A DNA stretch of 64,000 nucleotides from Cervus elaphus. Its lineage: Eukaryota > Chordata > Mammalia > Artiodactyla > Cervidae. Positions within the stretch are counted from its first letter, which is position 1, and the number at the start of each line of letters is the position of its first letter. Of this stretch, positions 46,530-58,389 are shown piece by piece. The notes under the pieces are model-generated. The model was not told where the DNA came from. It ran no database searches and saw nothing but the letters and a program-made list of their open reading frames with translations. The DNA lies in NCBI RefSeq assembly GCF_910594005.1, contig NC_057826.1, positions 26,817,501 to 26,881,500 of the forward strand, in the 5' to 3' direction. A program made the position numbers and the translations under genes.

Positions 46530-46993
46530 TGTCGTAGCAGGATAATGACCCCCAAACACATCCACCTCCCAATCCCTTGAACTTGTGTTATTACACATGG
46601 CAAAGGGAACTTTGCAGATGGGATTAAGTGATTAATCTTGAGTTAGGAAGATTATCCTGAACTATCCGGATGGGCTCAATGGAAGTGGTCCCCATAAGTG
46701 AAAGAGGGGGTAGAAGAATCATAGAGGAGGAGATGTGACCACAGAAGTAGAGGTCAGGGTTATGCAGTTGCTGGCTGAAAGGGAGAGCCTCTAACCACCA
46801 GGAAAGGCCAGGAAATCAATCCCCTTGAGAGCCCCTAAAAGGAACGAGGCCCTGCCACATCTTGATTTTAGCCATTTAGCTACCAAGGAGATCCATTTTG
46901 GAATACTTACCTCCAGAACTTTAAGATAATAAATTTGTTTTAAGCCACTTAGTTTGTGGTAATTAGTTATAACAGCAGTAGGAAAGTAATTCA
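46530..46993 (+). mobile_element. MaLR LTR (MLT1-type), second copy
   Basis: Blocks: 'ggataatgacccccaaacac', 'ggcaaagggaactttgcaga', 'ggaagattatcctgaactat', 'ccctgccacatcttgatttt', 'taataaatttgttttaagcc', and the end 'aggaaagtaattcag'. Close to full length for the family. An older and different subfamily from 21045-21410. Confidence 0.85.
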
Positions 46994-47309
46994 GGTACTG
47001 AATTTAATGGGGATGTTAGAAGGTTTTCTGATTTGAAAAAAATGTGACTATTTGTAAAATGAGTTTGATATTTAAGTGGAGAGACAATGATGAAGGAAGG
47101 TAATGTGTGTGTGAAGTTGCAGGGAGTGGGTAGACCTGACTAAGGTTGACTCCAAGATGAGGCCACCAGCCCATGCTGGTTTTTCTCAGCACTTGTAATT
47201 TTCCTTCATAGCACTACTTGAAGTTAAACATAGTCATATAAACAATGTGTAATATATTATCAATATATTTATATTTCCTATAATTATTTATTTAATCTTT
47301 ATCTTTCTT

Positions 47310-47385
47310 TTTGCACTGCAAAATCTAGGAGGGCAGAGACTGTCTTCTGACATAGTCTTCTGAGCAGTGCTATAATAACTAATAA
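47310..47385 (+). mobile_element. L2-like fragment
   Basis: 'ctaggagggcagagactgtc' and the following bases resemble the L2 3' end. Short, so only a weak call. Confidence 0.4.
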
Positions 47386-47755
47386 AGAAAAAATAGGCAT
47401 GATAAAAGATTAAAGTGAATGAATAAATTGGGAGAAGAAATCAATAACGGGTAAATAGAAAATAATAGAAAACTCAATAAGAAAGGAAGCCTAACATACA
47501 GGCGACTTCTTGCAGATTAAGACTTCTTACATCGGCTGTACTGATTTTCAGACAGCAGGATGTCCTGTTCTCTTTTGCAGTTCTGCTGGCCTAGTGATTC
47601 ATTAAGAGCAAGTGGGGGCTTTGGAACTAGACTTTTTGGTTCAGATCCACGTAGCTCTGTGCACTGTCCCTTGTGTAGGACTCTAACATACTCAAGTGTG
47701 ATATGTGTCGGATAAGCTAAGCTAAAGTATAGCAAAATGGTCCCTCTACCCATCT
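47386..47755. other. Intergenic DNA, no recognised feature
   Basis: No repeat or gene identified. The 78-residue minus frame 47517-47753 has no recognisable motif. Confidence 0.4.
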
Positions 47756-47759
47756 AGTT

Positions 47760-47950
47760 CAGTGGTTAGGAGCTCAAGTAATGGAGCTCTGTCTCAGCTC
47801 TGTCAATTACTATCTGGCCCTGGGCAAGTTATTTAAAAATTATTTATAAAATAGGGACACTAGTAGGGTTGTGATAAGGATTAAATGTAAAACAATTTGA
47901 ATAATTCCTGGCACATAGCTACCGATAACTATTATCTATTATTATTACTA
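47760..47950 (+). mobile_element. MIR SINE
   Basis: Plus blocks: 'agtggttaggagctcaagta', 'tatctggccctgggcaagtt', 'aaatagggacactagtaggg', 'ttgtgataaggattaaatgt' and 'cctggcacatagc'. Confidence 0.88.
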
Positions 47951-48061
47951 GTTGAATAGTACCAATTTTGGTTTAGTAGAAAGACAGAAACCAGGTCTGT
48001 GGCTAACAAGTGTGTGACTATGGTCAGATTTTACCTCTCTGGATAGGGGAGGAAATTGTTC

Positions 48062-48230
48062 TAAACCAATGATCCTTGATCTTTAGTGCACAAATGAACT
48101 CCCCAAAGGTTTTCGGAAAATGCAGGTTCTGATTCAGTAGGTCTGGGGTGGATGAGATTCTGCACTCCTAACAGACTCCCAGATGATGCTGGTGGTTTGA
48201 GGATCACACTTTGAGTAGCACAGAACTACA
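48062..48230 (+). mobile_element. MER5-type hAT-Charlie MITE
   Basis: 'ctgattcagtaggtctgggg' (48129-48148), then 'ctaacagactcccagatgat' and 'aggatcacactttgagtagc' are diagnostic MER5A-like blocks in plus orientation. Confidence 0.88.
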
Positions 48231-48639
48231 CAAGCTCTAAGGTCCAGCTTCAGAATTTCTACTGTTTGTATTGTCATCCTGCTAGTTTCCCAGTCTATAT
48301 AAATCTTTCAGTTTACGTCAACTTTTTCTTACTTCTCATTGTCTAAATCCAATCTTTATTTTTATTTACTTATTTATTACTGATTCTGTTTCCTTTTTGA
48401 AAATGTTTCTTCAGTGACCTCTGAACCTAAATAATGTTAATTTAGAAAATTGACATCACTGCCTGATTATGTAGCCATTAAAAATGGTTAAGGAGAACAT
48501 CAACATGGCAAAATTTTTATAATTTAGTATCATATAAAAAATATAAAAACATATATCATGTGTGAGTGAATCTAGGGAGATCCTCTCCTCATTCTATACA
48601 CTGGGAGAAAAAAAAGTTAGGAAGGAAATATCCCAAATG

Positions 48640-49423
48640 AGCTGAGTTTGAATGATAGAAATAGGGTTCTCTCTAGGTGTGTATTTTTTACTTTCTTTTT
48701 CTATAGTTTCCTCAGCGACTATGTATCATTTGGAAAATGAAAACATGATTTTCAAAAAATTATCAGACCGGAATCCTTCCAATTCAAAGGTATTCCTGGA
48801 ACCCTTGGGGACTGTTGGCCTCCTTTCTCTCTTGAGTATCTTTATAGGTTCCTCTCTTCATTCTTTATCTGCAGGCGTCACTGACAGGAAAGTACCCATG
48901 CTCCAGAAAGATTTTTCATTTCCTCTCCCCTGTGAACAGAAACTCATTTTCCCCCCCGGCTCCTGCCTGACTGATGTGATTATGCTCTTCCCTAAACCTT
49001 CACAGGGTACAGAACGCTGGTCCCTACACCACTGGGCCTCACTTTCAACGTCTACCGAGGGCATAGGGCCAGAGGGCTGACATCATCCAGAATCTTGCCC
49101 CAACTCCTCTGGGGTCTGCTTTATATAAAAGGATGGGGGAGGTTGTGGAAGGACGAAGTCAGATGTTGCCCAGCTGCAGCTTATGCCAGAAACAACTTGG
49201 GATGCAGCTCTACAGCTGCAATCAAACTGAGCAGCCAGCCACGTCCACAGCCACTACATCTCCAGGGGGAAAAGAGCCATGCAGCCAGATGTTGCTTCTA
49301 GCAAAAAAAAGAGCTGCTGTGAGGATCTTGGCCTCAGAATGGTGCATCTGTCCAACTTATCTTCTACTTGGTCACAGATAATAAAAACTCTTGTTAGGCA
49401 GGCCTCGGAAAAAAAAAAAAAAA
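48640..49423 (+). pseudogene. Possible retrocopy or LTR-like unit ending in poly(A) signal and A-tract (parent unknown)
   Basis: A 15-base A-tract (49409-49423) lies 23 bases after an AATAAA signal (49380-49385), as in a reverse-transcribed polyadenylated RNA. A TATA-like 'tttatataaaagg' is at 49120-49132. That would fit an LTR promoter, with the signal downstream, as an alternative reading. A 142-residue frame (48652-49080) begins with a hydrophobic stretch but matches no family I recognise. No target-site duplication was found, and the left limit is a guess. Confidence 0.3.
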
Positions 49424-50225
49424 CAAGGAACATAACTGGTCTATGAAAAGAAAGTCATGAAATGCATGTTTTTGCCAAAGCATTTATTTTGGAGTTTCTC
49501 AGATTACTTAGCTTGAATTCATATTTAAATGTCCTTTCCGAGAGGAAATAAGTCTTTTGATCAGCTGCTGATGCACATTCCTCTTGATTCCCCTTTTTAT
49601 GTTCCATGGGATATGTGGATGAGGCTTGGTTATACCTTAGAGGAGAGAAGGAAAATCCTTTCCTTACCTCTGATTCTAGACTTTTCCAGAACAGGCTTTC
49701 TCCTAGTGTTAAGCCATTGTATGATACTTTCCAGGTCAGCTGGGTATGGTTGGACAGGTTGTTGGCTGCCCAAGGGTGGCTGATTGAGGAATAAGAAGGC
49801 GGGTAGAATCTAGCTGTGTTCCAGACACCAGGCTGTGACCTGCGCAAGTCTGTGCCCAACTGGGAGGGGTATTTTTCATAAAGAACACAAAGATGTCCAT
49901 TACCGAGAGCTGTGCTGACAGGTTTACCATTGCGTGCACAGGATGCCTTTTCCTCATTAGCATAAAGTGTTATACAGGCTTATGGCCCAATCTAACCCTC
50001 AGATCTCCAAACTGGGACCACCACTCTTTCAGTTGCTAGGCCAGCAGCACCCCAAGTCTTCATTCTGACAACAAACAGAGAACCTATCGGACTCTGTCCA
50101 GGGGTCAGAGCACAGATTCTGGCTCTGAATTGTGTCCCTATTCTGATTAGGGAAGTTTGTTCTGAGACTCTGGCTTCCCATTTATATGTAAGAGATAGAT
50201 TCTTGTCTTATTTTTTGAGCCAAAT
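49424..50225. other. Intergenic DNA, no recognised feature
   Basis: Overlapping frames on both strands (for example 49455-49859 minus, 134 residues) show no motif. Confidence 0.4.
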
Positions 50226-50629
50226 TGATATCTCAGAAGAGTTGATGCTTTTGAACTGTGGTGTTGGAGAAGACTCTTGAGAGTCTCTTGGACTACAAGG
50301 AGTTTCAACCAGTTCATCCTAAAGGAAATCAGTCCTGAATATTCATTGGAAGGATTGATGCTGAAGCTGAAACTTGAATATTCTGGCCACCTGATGCGAA
50401 GAACTGACTCTTTTGAAAAGACCCTGATGCTAGGAAAGATTGATGGCAGGAGGAGAAGGGGACAACAGAGGATAAGATGGTTGGATGGCATCACTGACTC
50501 AGTGGACCGAGTTTGAGTACACTTCGGGAGTTAGTGATGGACAGGGAGCCCTGGCGTGCTGCAGTCCATGGGGTCGCAAAGAGTCGGACATGACCGAGTG
50601 GCTGTACTGAACTGAGCTGATATCTCAGA
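50226..50629 (+). mobile_element. BovB 3' end with target-site duplication
   Basis: The body 50238-50617 starts at the BovB 'gagttgatgcttttgaactg' position. A perfect 12 bp duplication 'tgatatctcaga' flanks it (50226-50237 and 50618-50629). Confidence 0.97.
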
Positions 50630-51400
50630 TACATGGCTCATATCTTGGTCCCTTTAGAGTCAGGGACCTCTGTTGGTCTGGTAATTCCTCTTGCCAGGAA
50701 TTCAAGCAGCGCTCCTGCTCCTCAACCTGACTGCTAAGTTTCCCCGTGGCTCTTTCTGGCTTGGATCTCAGGGCATGACCTGCTCCAGGGTGAATCTCCC
50801 CTTACTGTTCCACTTGCCTGTTGGGACACTCCTTTCAGTTTCAGGACGTTCCTGAAGATGAAGCTTGACTGACGACTTCCTTTCCCTGTTGCTGTGAATC
50901 CTCTGGAAACTGTGTGTTCTGTTTCTTGGCCTGCACTTGCCCTTGAAGCCTGGCTGTCCTCACTGGGTGGGTCTGGTTTTCTGTTCTTCCCTAGGGTGCC
51001 TCATCCTGCCTCAGGGAAGGGGGCAGAAAACTTGCCATCCTCTGAGTTGTGCTTGGCTCCAAGAAGGGCCAACTTTATGTGACCAAATAACCACTTAAAT
51101 ATTATAATGAATACTCCTACCAAAAAAAATCTCCCTACTGGGTTCACAGTGTCTGAAATTCTACCAAGGGCATTGTTCCCTCCAGGAGTCCTCTGCATGA
51201 TAAGGAACATTGACCAGTCAGTTGTATAGTTAGTAATATGATCTTTCCTAACTATAGGAATTCAGAGTAGTATGTGGGCATAAGAGGTCTGGGGAGAACA
51301 GAGCAGAAGAGACTTATACACAGAGTGAATAGAGTGAGACACTGGGACAAATTAACCATTTTTCTGTCTTTACCTGGTCCCAGTTCTGGGTGAGCTCTTC
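50630..51400. other. Intergenic DNA, no recognised feature
   Basis: Somewhat GC-richer than its surroundings. The frames at 50894-51082 and 51001-51210 lack motifs. Confidence 0.4.
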
Positions 51401-51404
51401 ATAG

Positions 51405-51600
51405 GTGGAGCTAGTGGTAAAGAACCTGCCTGCCAATACGAGAGTCACAGGGGTTTGATCTCTGGGTTGGGAAGATACCCTGGAGGAGGGCATGGCAACC
51501 CACTCTAGTATTCTTGCCTGGAAAATCCCATGGACGGAGGAGCATAGTGGGCTATAGTCCATGGGGTCGCAAAGAGTCAGACACGACTCAGCACACATGT
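51405..51600 (+). mobile_element. Bov-tA SINE, 5' end degraded
   Basis: 'ctagtggtaaagaacctgcc', 'gtattcttgcctggaaaatc' and 'agtcagacacgactcagcac'. Confidence 0.93.
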
Positions 51601-52049
51601 GAGTGTGAGTCCTAGGTAAGCAGTGCACATAACTTTAGGCTTTGATGTGGTTTGGCGTATCATGAAGGCTGAGAGCAATATTGGACAAAAACACTGTCTT
51701 TTGGAGTTAATAAAGAAAGAAACAGAAACAGGATTTGGTTATAATTTGGAAACAGGCAGAAATGCTGAGGAATGAGCCATAAATGCACCAATTCAACAGA
51801 TTATCATGTAAAACTGGGACCAAAAAAATGGCTAGTGTGAGAAATGTGTTAGAAATAGAGGTCAGGGAAAGGGTACAGGATTACGGGTAAGTCAACCAGT
51901 AGTTAGTCCTCACGTCACCAATATTAAGCTCTGAATGTAATGTACACACTCAGACTATCACACAGACTGTTTCTGGCACAGGCTGGAGTGTCTCACTTCC
52001 TGCTTGTTAATAAGAGTACTATGGGCTGAGGGGAAGAGCTTATTATGTG

Positions 52050-52242
52050 GTTAATAGCTCAGATGGTAAAGAATCTGCCTGCAATACAGGAGACCTGGGT
52101 TTGATCCCTGGGTCAGGAAGATCCCCTGGAGAAAGGAATGGTTACCCACTCCAGTATTCTTGCCTGGAGAATTCTGTGGACAGAGGAGCTACATTTCCTG
52201 GGGTGGCAAAGAGTCAAACACGACTGAGTGACTAACAGTTTA
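52050..52242 (+). mobile_element. Bov-tA SINE
   Basis: 'agctcagatggtaaagaatc', 'ggtttgatccctgggtcagg' and 'caaacacgactgagtgacta'. Confidence 0.94.
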
Positions 52243-52359
52243 GTTTTAACAGGTCACTAGGTGGGGGTTGAAGACTTTCCATGGATTTTTTCTGAACCAG
52301 GAGGGTTTTGTCATGGAAATTAACCCATCTTGAAAGGTGGTGATCCAGAGGGGCAAGAA

Positions 52360-52550
52360 TATGGATTTGGGGTCAGCCAGGACTGGGTTCTCTCTAGTCC
52401 TGGCTCAATTACCTACTAGTCGTCTGTGCTAGAGCCTTTAACCTAAACCTCCTTTCCTCATCTGTAAACTGGGTGCTATAACAGTACCTATGTCATGAGG
52501 ATGACATATGTTATGACATGGTATAATATTACAAAACTTCAAATAGAACA
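52360..52550 (+). mobile_element. MIR SINE
   Basis: 'cctggctcaattacctacta', 'cctcctttcctcatctgtaa' and 'cagtacctatgtcatgagga' in MIR order. Confidence 0.85.
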
Positions 52551-55500
52551 CCCAGCAGAGGATGAGTGTGCATAGTGAATGGTGCCTCCATGTTGGAGGA
52601 ATTCCCTATTTTCCTACAACACAATCTGGTATTCCTGTCAGCAGAGCTTCTCAGCTATCCAAAGAATTCTGAGCATTTTCATTTTTGAACCTTCTGGTAT
52701 ATGAAGAAGTGAAATGCAAAAGCAGATATGTAGTTTACATAACTATATCTAACAAATCAATTCTGGTAGCACATGCACGTACACACAAAAAGTATCATGG
52801 AACATGATTGTACTATTCATGGGATCCTGGTGCCCTACAGGGTGGTCTGGAAGGGATCCAAGTTTGAAGTTGTGTGGGAAGTGTCTTTTAGTTCGGTTTA
52901 TGTCTTTCTGTAACTGAATGTTAATCTTAATCAAAGATAAAGTGAAATAGTGAAGTCTAAATTTGAGTCTTGGGCTCATGGCCCTCCGAACCCTTCACGT
53001 GATAAACTCCAGCAGTTAGAGAAATCTGAGCTGTACAGATGATGCTGTTTGCTTCTGCTGGTGGAAGTCAGAGTGTCTGCTATTGTTCAGAGCAACAAAC
53101 AGACAAAGTGCAGGCTGAACTCAGTTTTATTTCAGGAAAATTGTAATGTGGAATGAGCACTGGACTAGGACGAGGAGCACTGCCTTAAGATTTGAATCCA
53201 TCCATCAGCACTAGAAGATGCAAGGGAAGGTGCTTTCCTTCCTTAGAGTTCGATACCCTGTCGTTTGAATGACAGGGCTGAGATTAGCTCTTGCCAAGGT
53301 CTTCACTCTGAGTACTGTGATCCTGTTTATGTGTGGAGTATGCACATATGCATGGGGCTTGCTTTCTTAAAGGTTGAAATATCTAACAGAATAAAAGATT
53401 TGATCTCACAATTTCCAGGCCAACTAAGTTAGTTATAGAAGGTAATAACCTGGTAGTTAATAAATCACTAAGTTACCTATAGGAGTTTTTCCTTGAAATA
53501 AAGTTATTGCTTATCTTTAGTCTACTGCCATCTTTACAAGATCTAAAACATCAGGGAAAGCAGTGAATCTGGAGATAGAAGGAGTAAGAAATCAATTCTG
53601 AAAAGACTTATGGTTAGAAAGGGATGAGCCTGGGATACAAATCAGCAAAAAAGTCTTTAGATACAACCCCACGACCCTGTTAAATGTTTTTCCATTCAGT
53701 CTTTACTTCTTTCATTTTCTCACTGTGTTTCCTTTTTAGCTTTATAATCTTTAACTAATTTTGCCCATCCACTATTCCACTTTATCTTTTCATTTTCAAA
53801 ATAACTTTAAAGTGTTAATCATAATGGCATATTTATTTTGAAATGATTACCTTAATAAGTTTAGTTAAGATCCCTCATCTCATATAGTTATAAAAATTTT
53901 TTTCTTATAAAAAGAACTCTTAGGATTCACTTCTTACATTTTTAAAATTTATGTAAGATTTAAATTGGCAGAGCTAGAATATTCTTGGACAAGAAGAAAA
54001 TCCTATCTACGAAACAATAATGACTTTTTATTTTTCCTCTCTGCAAACAGTGATTAACTGTAAAGTGGGAAATATTTTCCAATAAATAACTCACACATTT
54101 GGACATGTTTGGATGAAGGGTGAGAAAATAAACATATAACTTTTCTTGAAGAGAAAGTTAAAAACCTTTATTTAAAGTCTTTTGTGAAAGTGATTAATTC
54201 ATTAAAATTAGGAGAGATGTATTAGAGAAAAACTTTAGAAAGGAAAAGAACAAAAATTATATTGTGATTTTAAAAGTTTGAAAGACAAAGAACATAGCAA
54301 AAAGGAATTTAATAGAGTTAATTTTTAATAAAATTTACCTGAATAAAAATGTCTTTTGACTAGAGGAACAAATTTCTTTATAAAATACTATTCACATAAG
54401 CTATTCAAGATAGCAGCAAATTTACTATGATTCAGGTCAAGACAGATTCTGGGTGAGTTATGGGTGTGCCAGTCATGGTTCTCAAATTTTACCCTTGAGA
54501 GTTTTCTCACTTTTGATTTTAAAGATCTTTTGTCCTTCCGAGGTCCCCAGTAAAAATTCAAACATTTCTGAAGGGTATGGTTGTGTTTTTGAGGGGAAGG
54601 GTGGTATCTGAGTGTGGTACAGGGCCTGGAAAATGACTCATGGGGTGTCCTCCCCTTTATTTCACCCATGGAGCAAGAACTATGTTACCAGTGCACTCAA
54701 GGCTGAGAGGCAGAACAATAACTCATTAATTCAAATTCTGAGGGTTATCTTGATGAGAAGGGCAGGGAACTCATTCTTGCAAAGTGAATGCACAGATTCC
54801 AGGGAAAAGAATGACCCCCAAGTGCATGGAATACTTGGCATCACCATTCATAGAGATTTCCTTTGTTCGTAACTGAATCCGACCTACTATTTAGAAAAAT
54901 CACTAAGTGAATCTGGGAAACTAAAAATTCAGTTCATGCCTTTAGCTAGGGGGTCACTTGGTATCTTTCTCCACCTAGTGGCCAATGGCTTCCAACCACA
55001 AAACTAAAAGATGATTGGTTATCACGGCAACGAAACCAGCAAGGTTTCTTGTTTTGAGATACTAAGCTATCAAATCCTAGAATGAAGAAGATATTTAAGC
55101 ATATGGTTGGAAAAGCCAGTAGGCGTATTAATAATGAGGTTGGCTTGCATAACTTTCATTGTTCATCTGACATGCTTTGCATTCTAGTGTGGAAAGAGCA
55201 ATCGGGAATGCTTGCTGATTAGCAATGCACACAAATAGAGTTAAAGCTTGAGGCCAATTTCATGATATCAAATAGTCACATTATAAAGCTCACTTTTCAA
55301 GGACAGAAAAAGATAAGAGATTCAAATAAACTTAAATTATTAGTTTTATTTATTTATTTATTTTTTAGTTTTACGTGATTTTTGGATACTCAGTTTCAGT
55401 TACGCTCTGGGCACACTGTAGGTGAGTAGTAAAAATCTTTTGTATTGAATTGAATTTGATAGATCTGCTTGTGTCTCAGTCTTTAAATTGCCCTGTTGTT

Positions 55501-56730
55501 TCTATTTTTCCCAGCTAAAAACATACTCCATTAAAAAACAAATACATATTTTAAAATATGTATGTAATGAGCATTTTTTGATTGTTTTCATGTTGATCTC
55601 TGCAGTTTTTGACCCTGTTGGATACTCCCTCCTTCTGGAAACTTTACTCTTCTTCTCTGCTCTGGTTTCCATGACACCAGCCTCTCCTGCTTTCCTCCTA
55701 CCTCCCTGGCAGAGTTATTTTGTGTTTGCTTTCCAGTGTTGCCCTCTTTTCACAGTCTCTTAAATGCTACTATGGCTTAAGGTTCTATTCTTAGCCCTCT
55801 TCTTTTCTCCACTCAGCTTGTCTTTCTCTATGATCAAATATTAATATTTGAACTCTAATGTAGATACGGGTGGTCCTAGAGTCTCCATCTCCCACTCTTA
55901 TCTGTTCTCTCCTAAGTTCCAGACCCAAATTCCTATCTGCCTGTTAGTTATCTTCACCAGAGTACCCTGTAGGCACCTAAAACCCTGTGAAGTCCTAACT
56001 GAGCTCATTATTTTTGTGCCCTTCTGCTAGTTGCACTCTTGCTGGCATTTCCTATCTGGGTCTGTGTCATTATTATTCAGTATTCAGGATCCAAAGGATG
56101 AATAGGGTTTGTCTTTCTATAGCACAGAGTTGATTCTGATAACATAATTGATATTAAGAACTATGATTTATTCAGGAGTTACTATTTTCCAAATGCTGTG
56201 CTTGATGTTTCACATATTGTGCTAGAGAGTTTCTGAACCTATTGCCATTGGTGTTTAGTGCAGCCAAGATGAAAAGTTCTGTGCTTGTTGATATCATCTC
56301 ACCTCAAGGATATGCCTCAGCTGTCCTGCCTCTGGGCTTCCTCTGAAGCTGAGGAAGTCTGCTCAGTCAGAGAATAAGCCAGCCAGCTTGCGAGGGGGAA
56401 GTTAAGCTACTGGCAGTGAACCGCTACAAATGAGGAGTAGGAGTTAGCGGACTAATGCCTCCAGCTTCCTATCCTTTGAAGGTATAACTTTGAGGGTCAT
56501 TCTATTAATATAAGGCTCTTCAGAAGTCTCCCTGCAGGATTGAGCCAAGTGACTTGGAGCACAAACCAGTCCTAGAATGAATGCATCTGAATGGACTTGG
56601 AGTTTCTCCCTCTGTTGTCTTACAATCTCTGCTCCCTGGGAGCACCTCCCAGACAGGCTACCTGAACCCAAACCCACTTCATTCTCAATTTTGAGAGGAC
56701 CCAGTTTGAGACACACACGTTTAATCCTCA
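52551..56730. other. Intergenic DNA, about 4 kb with few recognisable repeats
   Basis: The longest stretch in the window without a clear young repeat. It includes an AT-rich section (53690-54400) and a (TTTA)n tract near 55344-55364. A faint MIR-like patch lies at 53150-53215. No frame has recognisable motifs. Old regulatory or diverged elements may be present, but I cannot identify them. Confidence 0.45.
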
Positions 56731-56735
56731 CTGTA

Positions 56736-56955
56736 GGCTTCCCTGGTGGCTCAGACGGTAAAGCGCCTGCCTACATTGCGGGAGACCTGGTTTCGATCCC
56801 TGGGTCGGGAAGATCCCCTGGAGAAGGAAATGGCAACCCATTCCAGTACTCTTGCCTGGAAAATCCCATGGATGGAGGAGCCTGGTAGGCTATAGTCCAT
56901 GAGGTCGCAAAGAGTTGGACACGACTGAGCAACTTCACTTCACTTCACTTCATAG
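56736..56955 (+). mobile_element. Bov-tA SINE, full length with (CTTCA)n tail
   Basis: The head 'ggcttccctggtggctcaga' and the body to 'gttggacacgactgagcaac', then a tail of repeated 'ttcac' units at 56932-56951. Confidence 0.96.
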
Positions 56956-56964
56956 ACCTTCCTG

Positions 56965-57110
56965 TGAGCTGATACTAGTCTTAGCTCCATTTGATAGAAG
57001 AGGAAACTGAGGCACAGAGAAGGTTACTAAACTTGCCCAATATTATTCAGCCTTCTAGTTGAAGAACTGAAATTTGAGCATAGGCAGACTTCAGAACCTT
57101 TTGTCAAATC
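56965..57110 (-). mobile_element. MIR fragment, antisense
   Basis: 'agaggaaactgaggcacaga', 'aacttgcccaatattattca' and 'ggcagacttcagaacctttt'. Confidence 0.75.
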
Positions 57111-57377
57111 AGTGATCTGAGGGGCAAGTGAGAAAATAGCTGGGAAGGATACCTGATTGGCTCTGATCACTGGCCCTACATTGTCAAGAGATTTTTTTTT
57201 TTTTCCTCAGCTTTTTCTCAGTAGATTTTTGGTTTGATGAAGAAAGGAAAGATTGACAATTTTAAATGTCTGTACATCTAAAAGAAAGATAAAGTAGACT
57301 TGTATTTTTTTTACAGATATAAAGGATATTAATGTTTTATAAGGGAAAATATGAATGATTTCTGGAACTTTTTGGCA
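57111..57377. other. Intergenic DNA, no recognised feature
   Basis: A short unassigned stretch with a T-tract at 57192-57204. Confidence 0.4.
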
Positions 57378-57530
57378 CTTTGGGTCAGGAAGATGCCCTG
57401 GAGGAGGGTATAGCAACCCATTCCAGTATTCTTATCTGGAGAATCCCATGAACAGAGGAGCCTGGGGAACTACAGTCGAAGGGGTCGCCAAGAGTTGGAC
57501 AGGACTGAAGTGACTTAGCACACACACATG
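57378..57530 (+). mobile_element. Bov-tA SINE, 5' truncated
   Basis: 'tttgggtcaggaagatgccc' to 'ctgaagtgacttagcacaca'. The tRNA-derived head is missing. Confidence 0.92.
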
Positions 57531-57830
57531 TACTTGAGGTTAATGCTTAGATGTTCTTGTGAATCTCTGTGCTTTAAAAACAGGCATCTAAATGTTTCCA
57601 TAAAATGAGTACTCAGCTTCATTGTAAAAAAGCATTTGAAAATGTAGATAAAATGCTGATAAAAATTTTAAAAAACATTAATGGTTCCTTGTATGATCAT
57701 ACTGAATCAGACAAAGGAGAAATCAAAGAGGGAAATTCACCTTAACTCAGAGTAGGAGATGGATTTTGGAACTTTTTTGAAATTGGAAGCAGAATGATGA
57801 AAAGGAGCCATTCTTTGCCCCAGGCATTTA

Positions 57831-58025
57831 AGATACATGATCTTTCACTTCGAAGCAACTCTGTAAATACTCCTGTCATTTTTCTTGTCTTGCAAATGAA
57901 GAAATAATTTTAAAGAATTTGACAAATTCTCTTTAAGTTACACAGGTATTAAGTGGGAAGCTGGGATTAAAGCATGGTTTGAGTGGCTGTCTGTACCACA
58001 CTCTCATTACACTGCCTGGGAAATA
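57831..58025 (-). mobile_element. MIR SINE, antisense, diverged
   Basis: 'cttgcaaatgaagaaataat', 'aagttacacaggtattaagt', 'gggaagctgggattaaagca', ending near 'cattacactgcctgg'. Confidence 0.65.
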
Positions 58026-58389
58026 GAATAAATAAACTAGATGAAAAGATTTTGCAGATGTAAATGTATCATGAGAAATCACTATATATAAGTCTTTCCA
58101 GATTACATGATATGCCTCCTGAAGACAGATGATGTGTTACAGGATATGTATAAGTATATTTTGTTGTACGTTAAATTAAAGTAGACAGTGACCTCCTGTG
58201 GGATAGCTACTTCCAATTTCCTCTGACAATGTTTATAGAAACAATCAAGAATTTTATATATAATATAATCTCAAAAGTATTCTAATTTAGAAAACTGCCA
58301 AACTTGGCTGAATTACTACACCAAAAGGAGTTAACCTGCATTGCTTTTATGAGAAAACTGTCCAATGTGAGCTGTTTCTTTTATTTACT

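Noticed and set aside
48652..49080. 142-residue frame starting with a hydrophobic stretch, as a secreted or membrane protein gene
   Set aside because: No family recognised, no splice or promoter evidence beyond chance, and low-complexity Ser/Leu content. Kept only as part of an unidentified segment.
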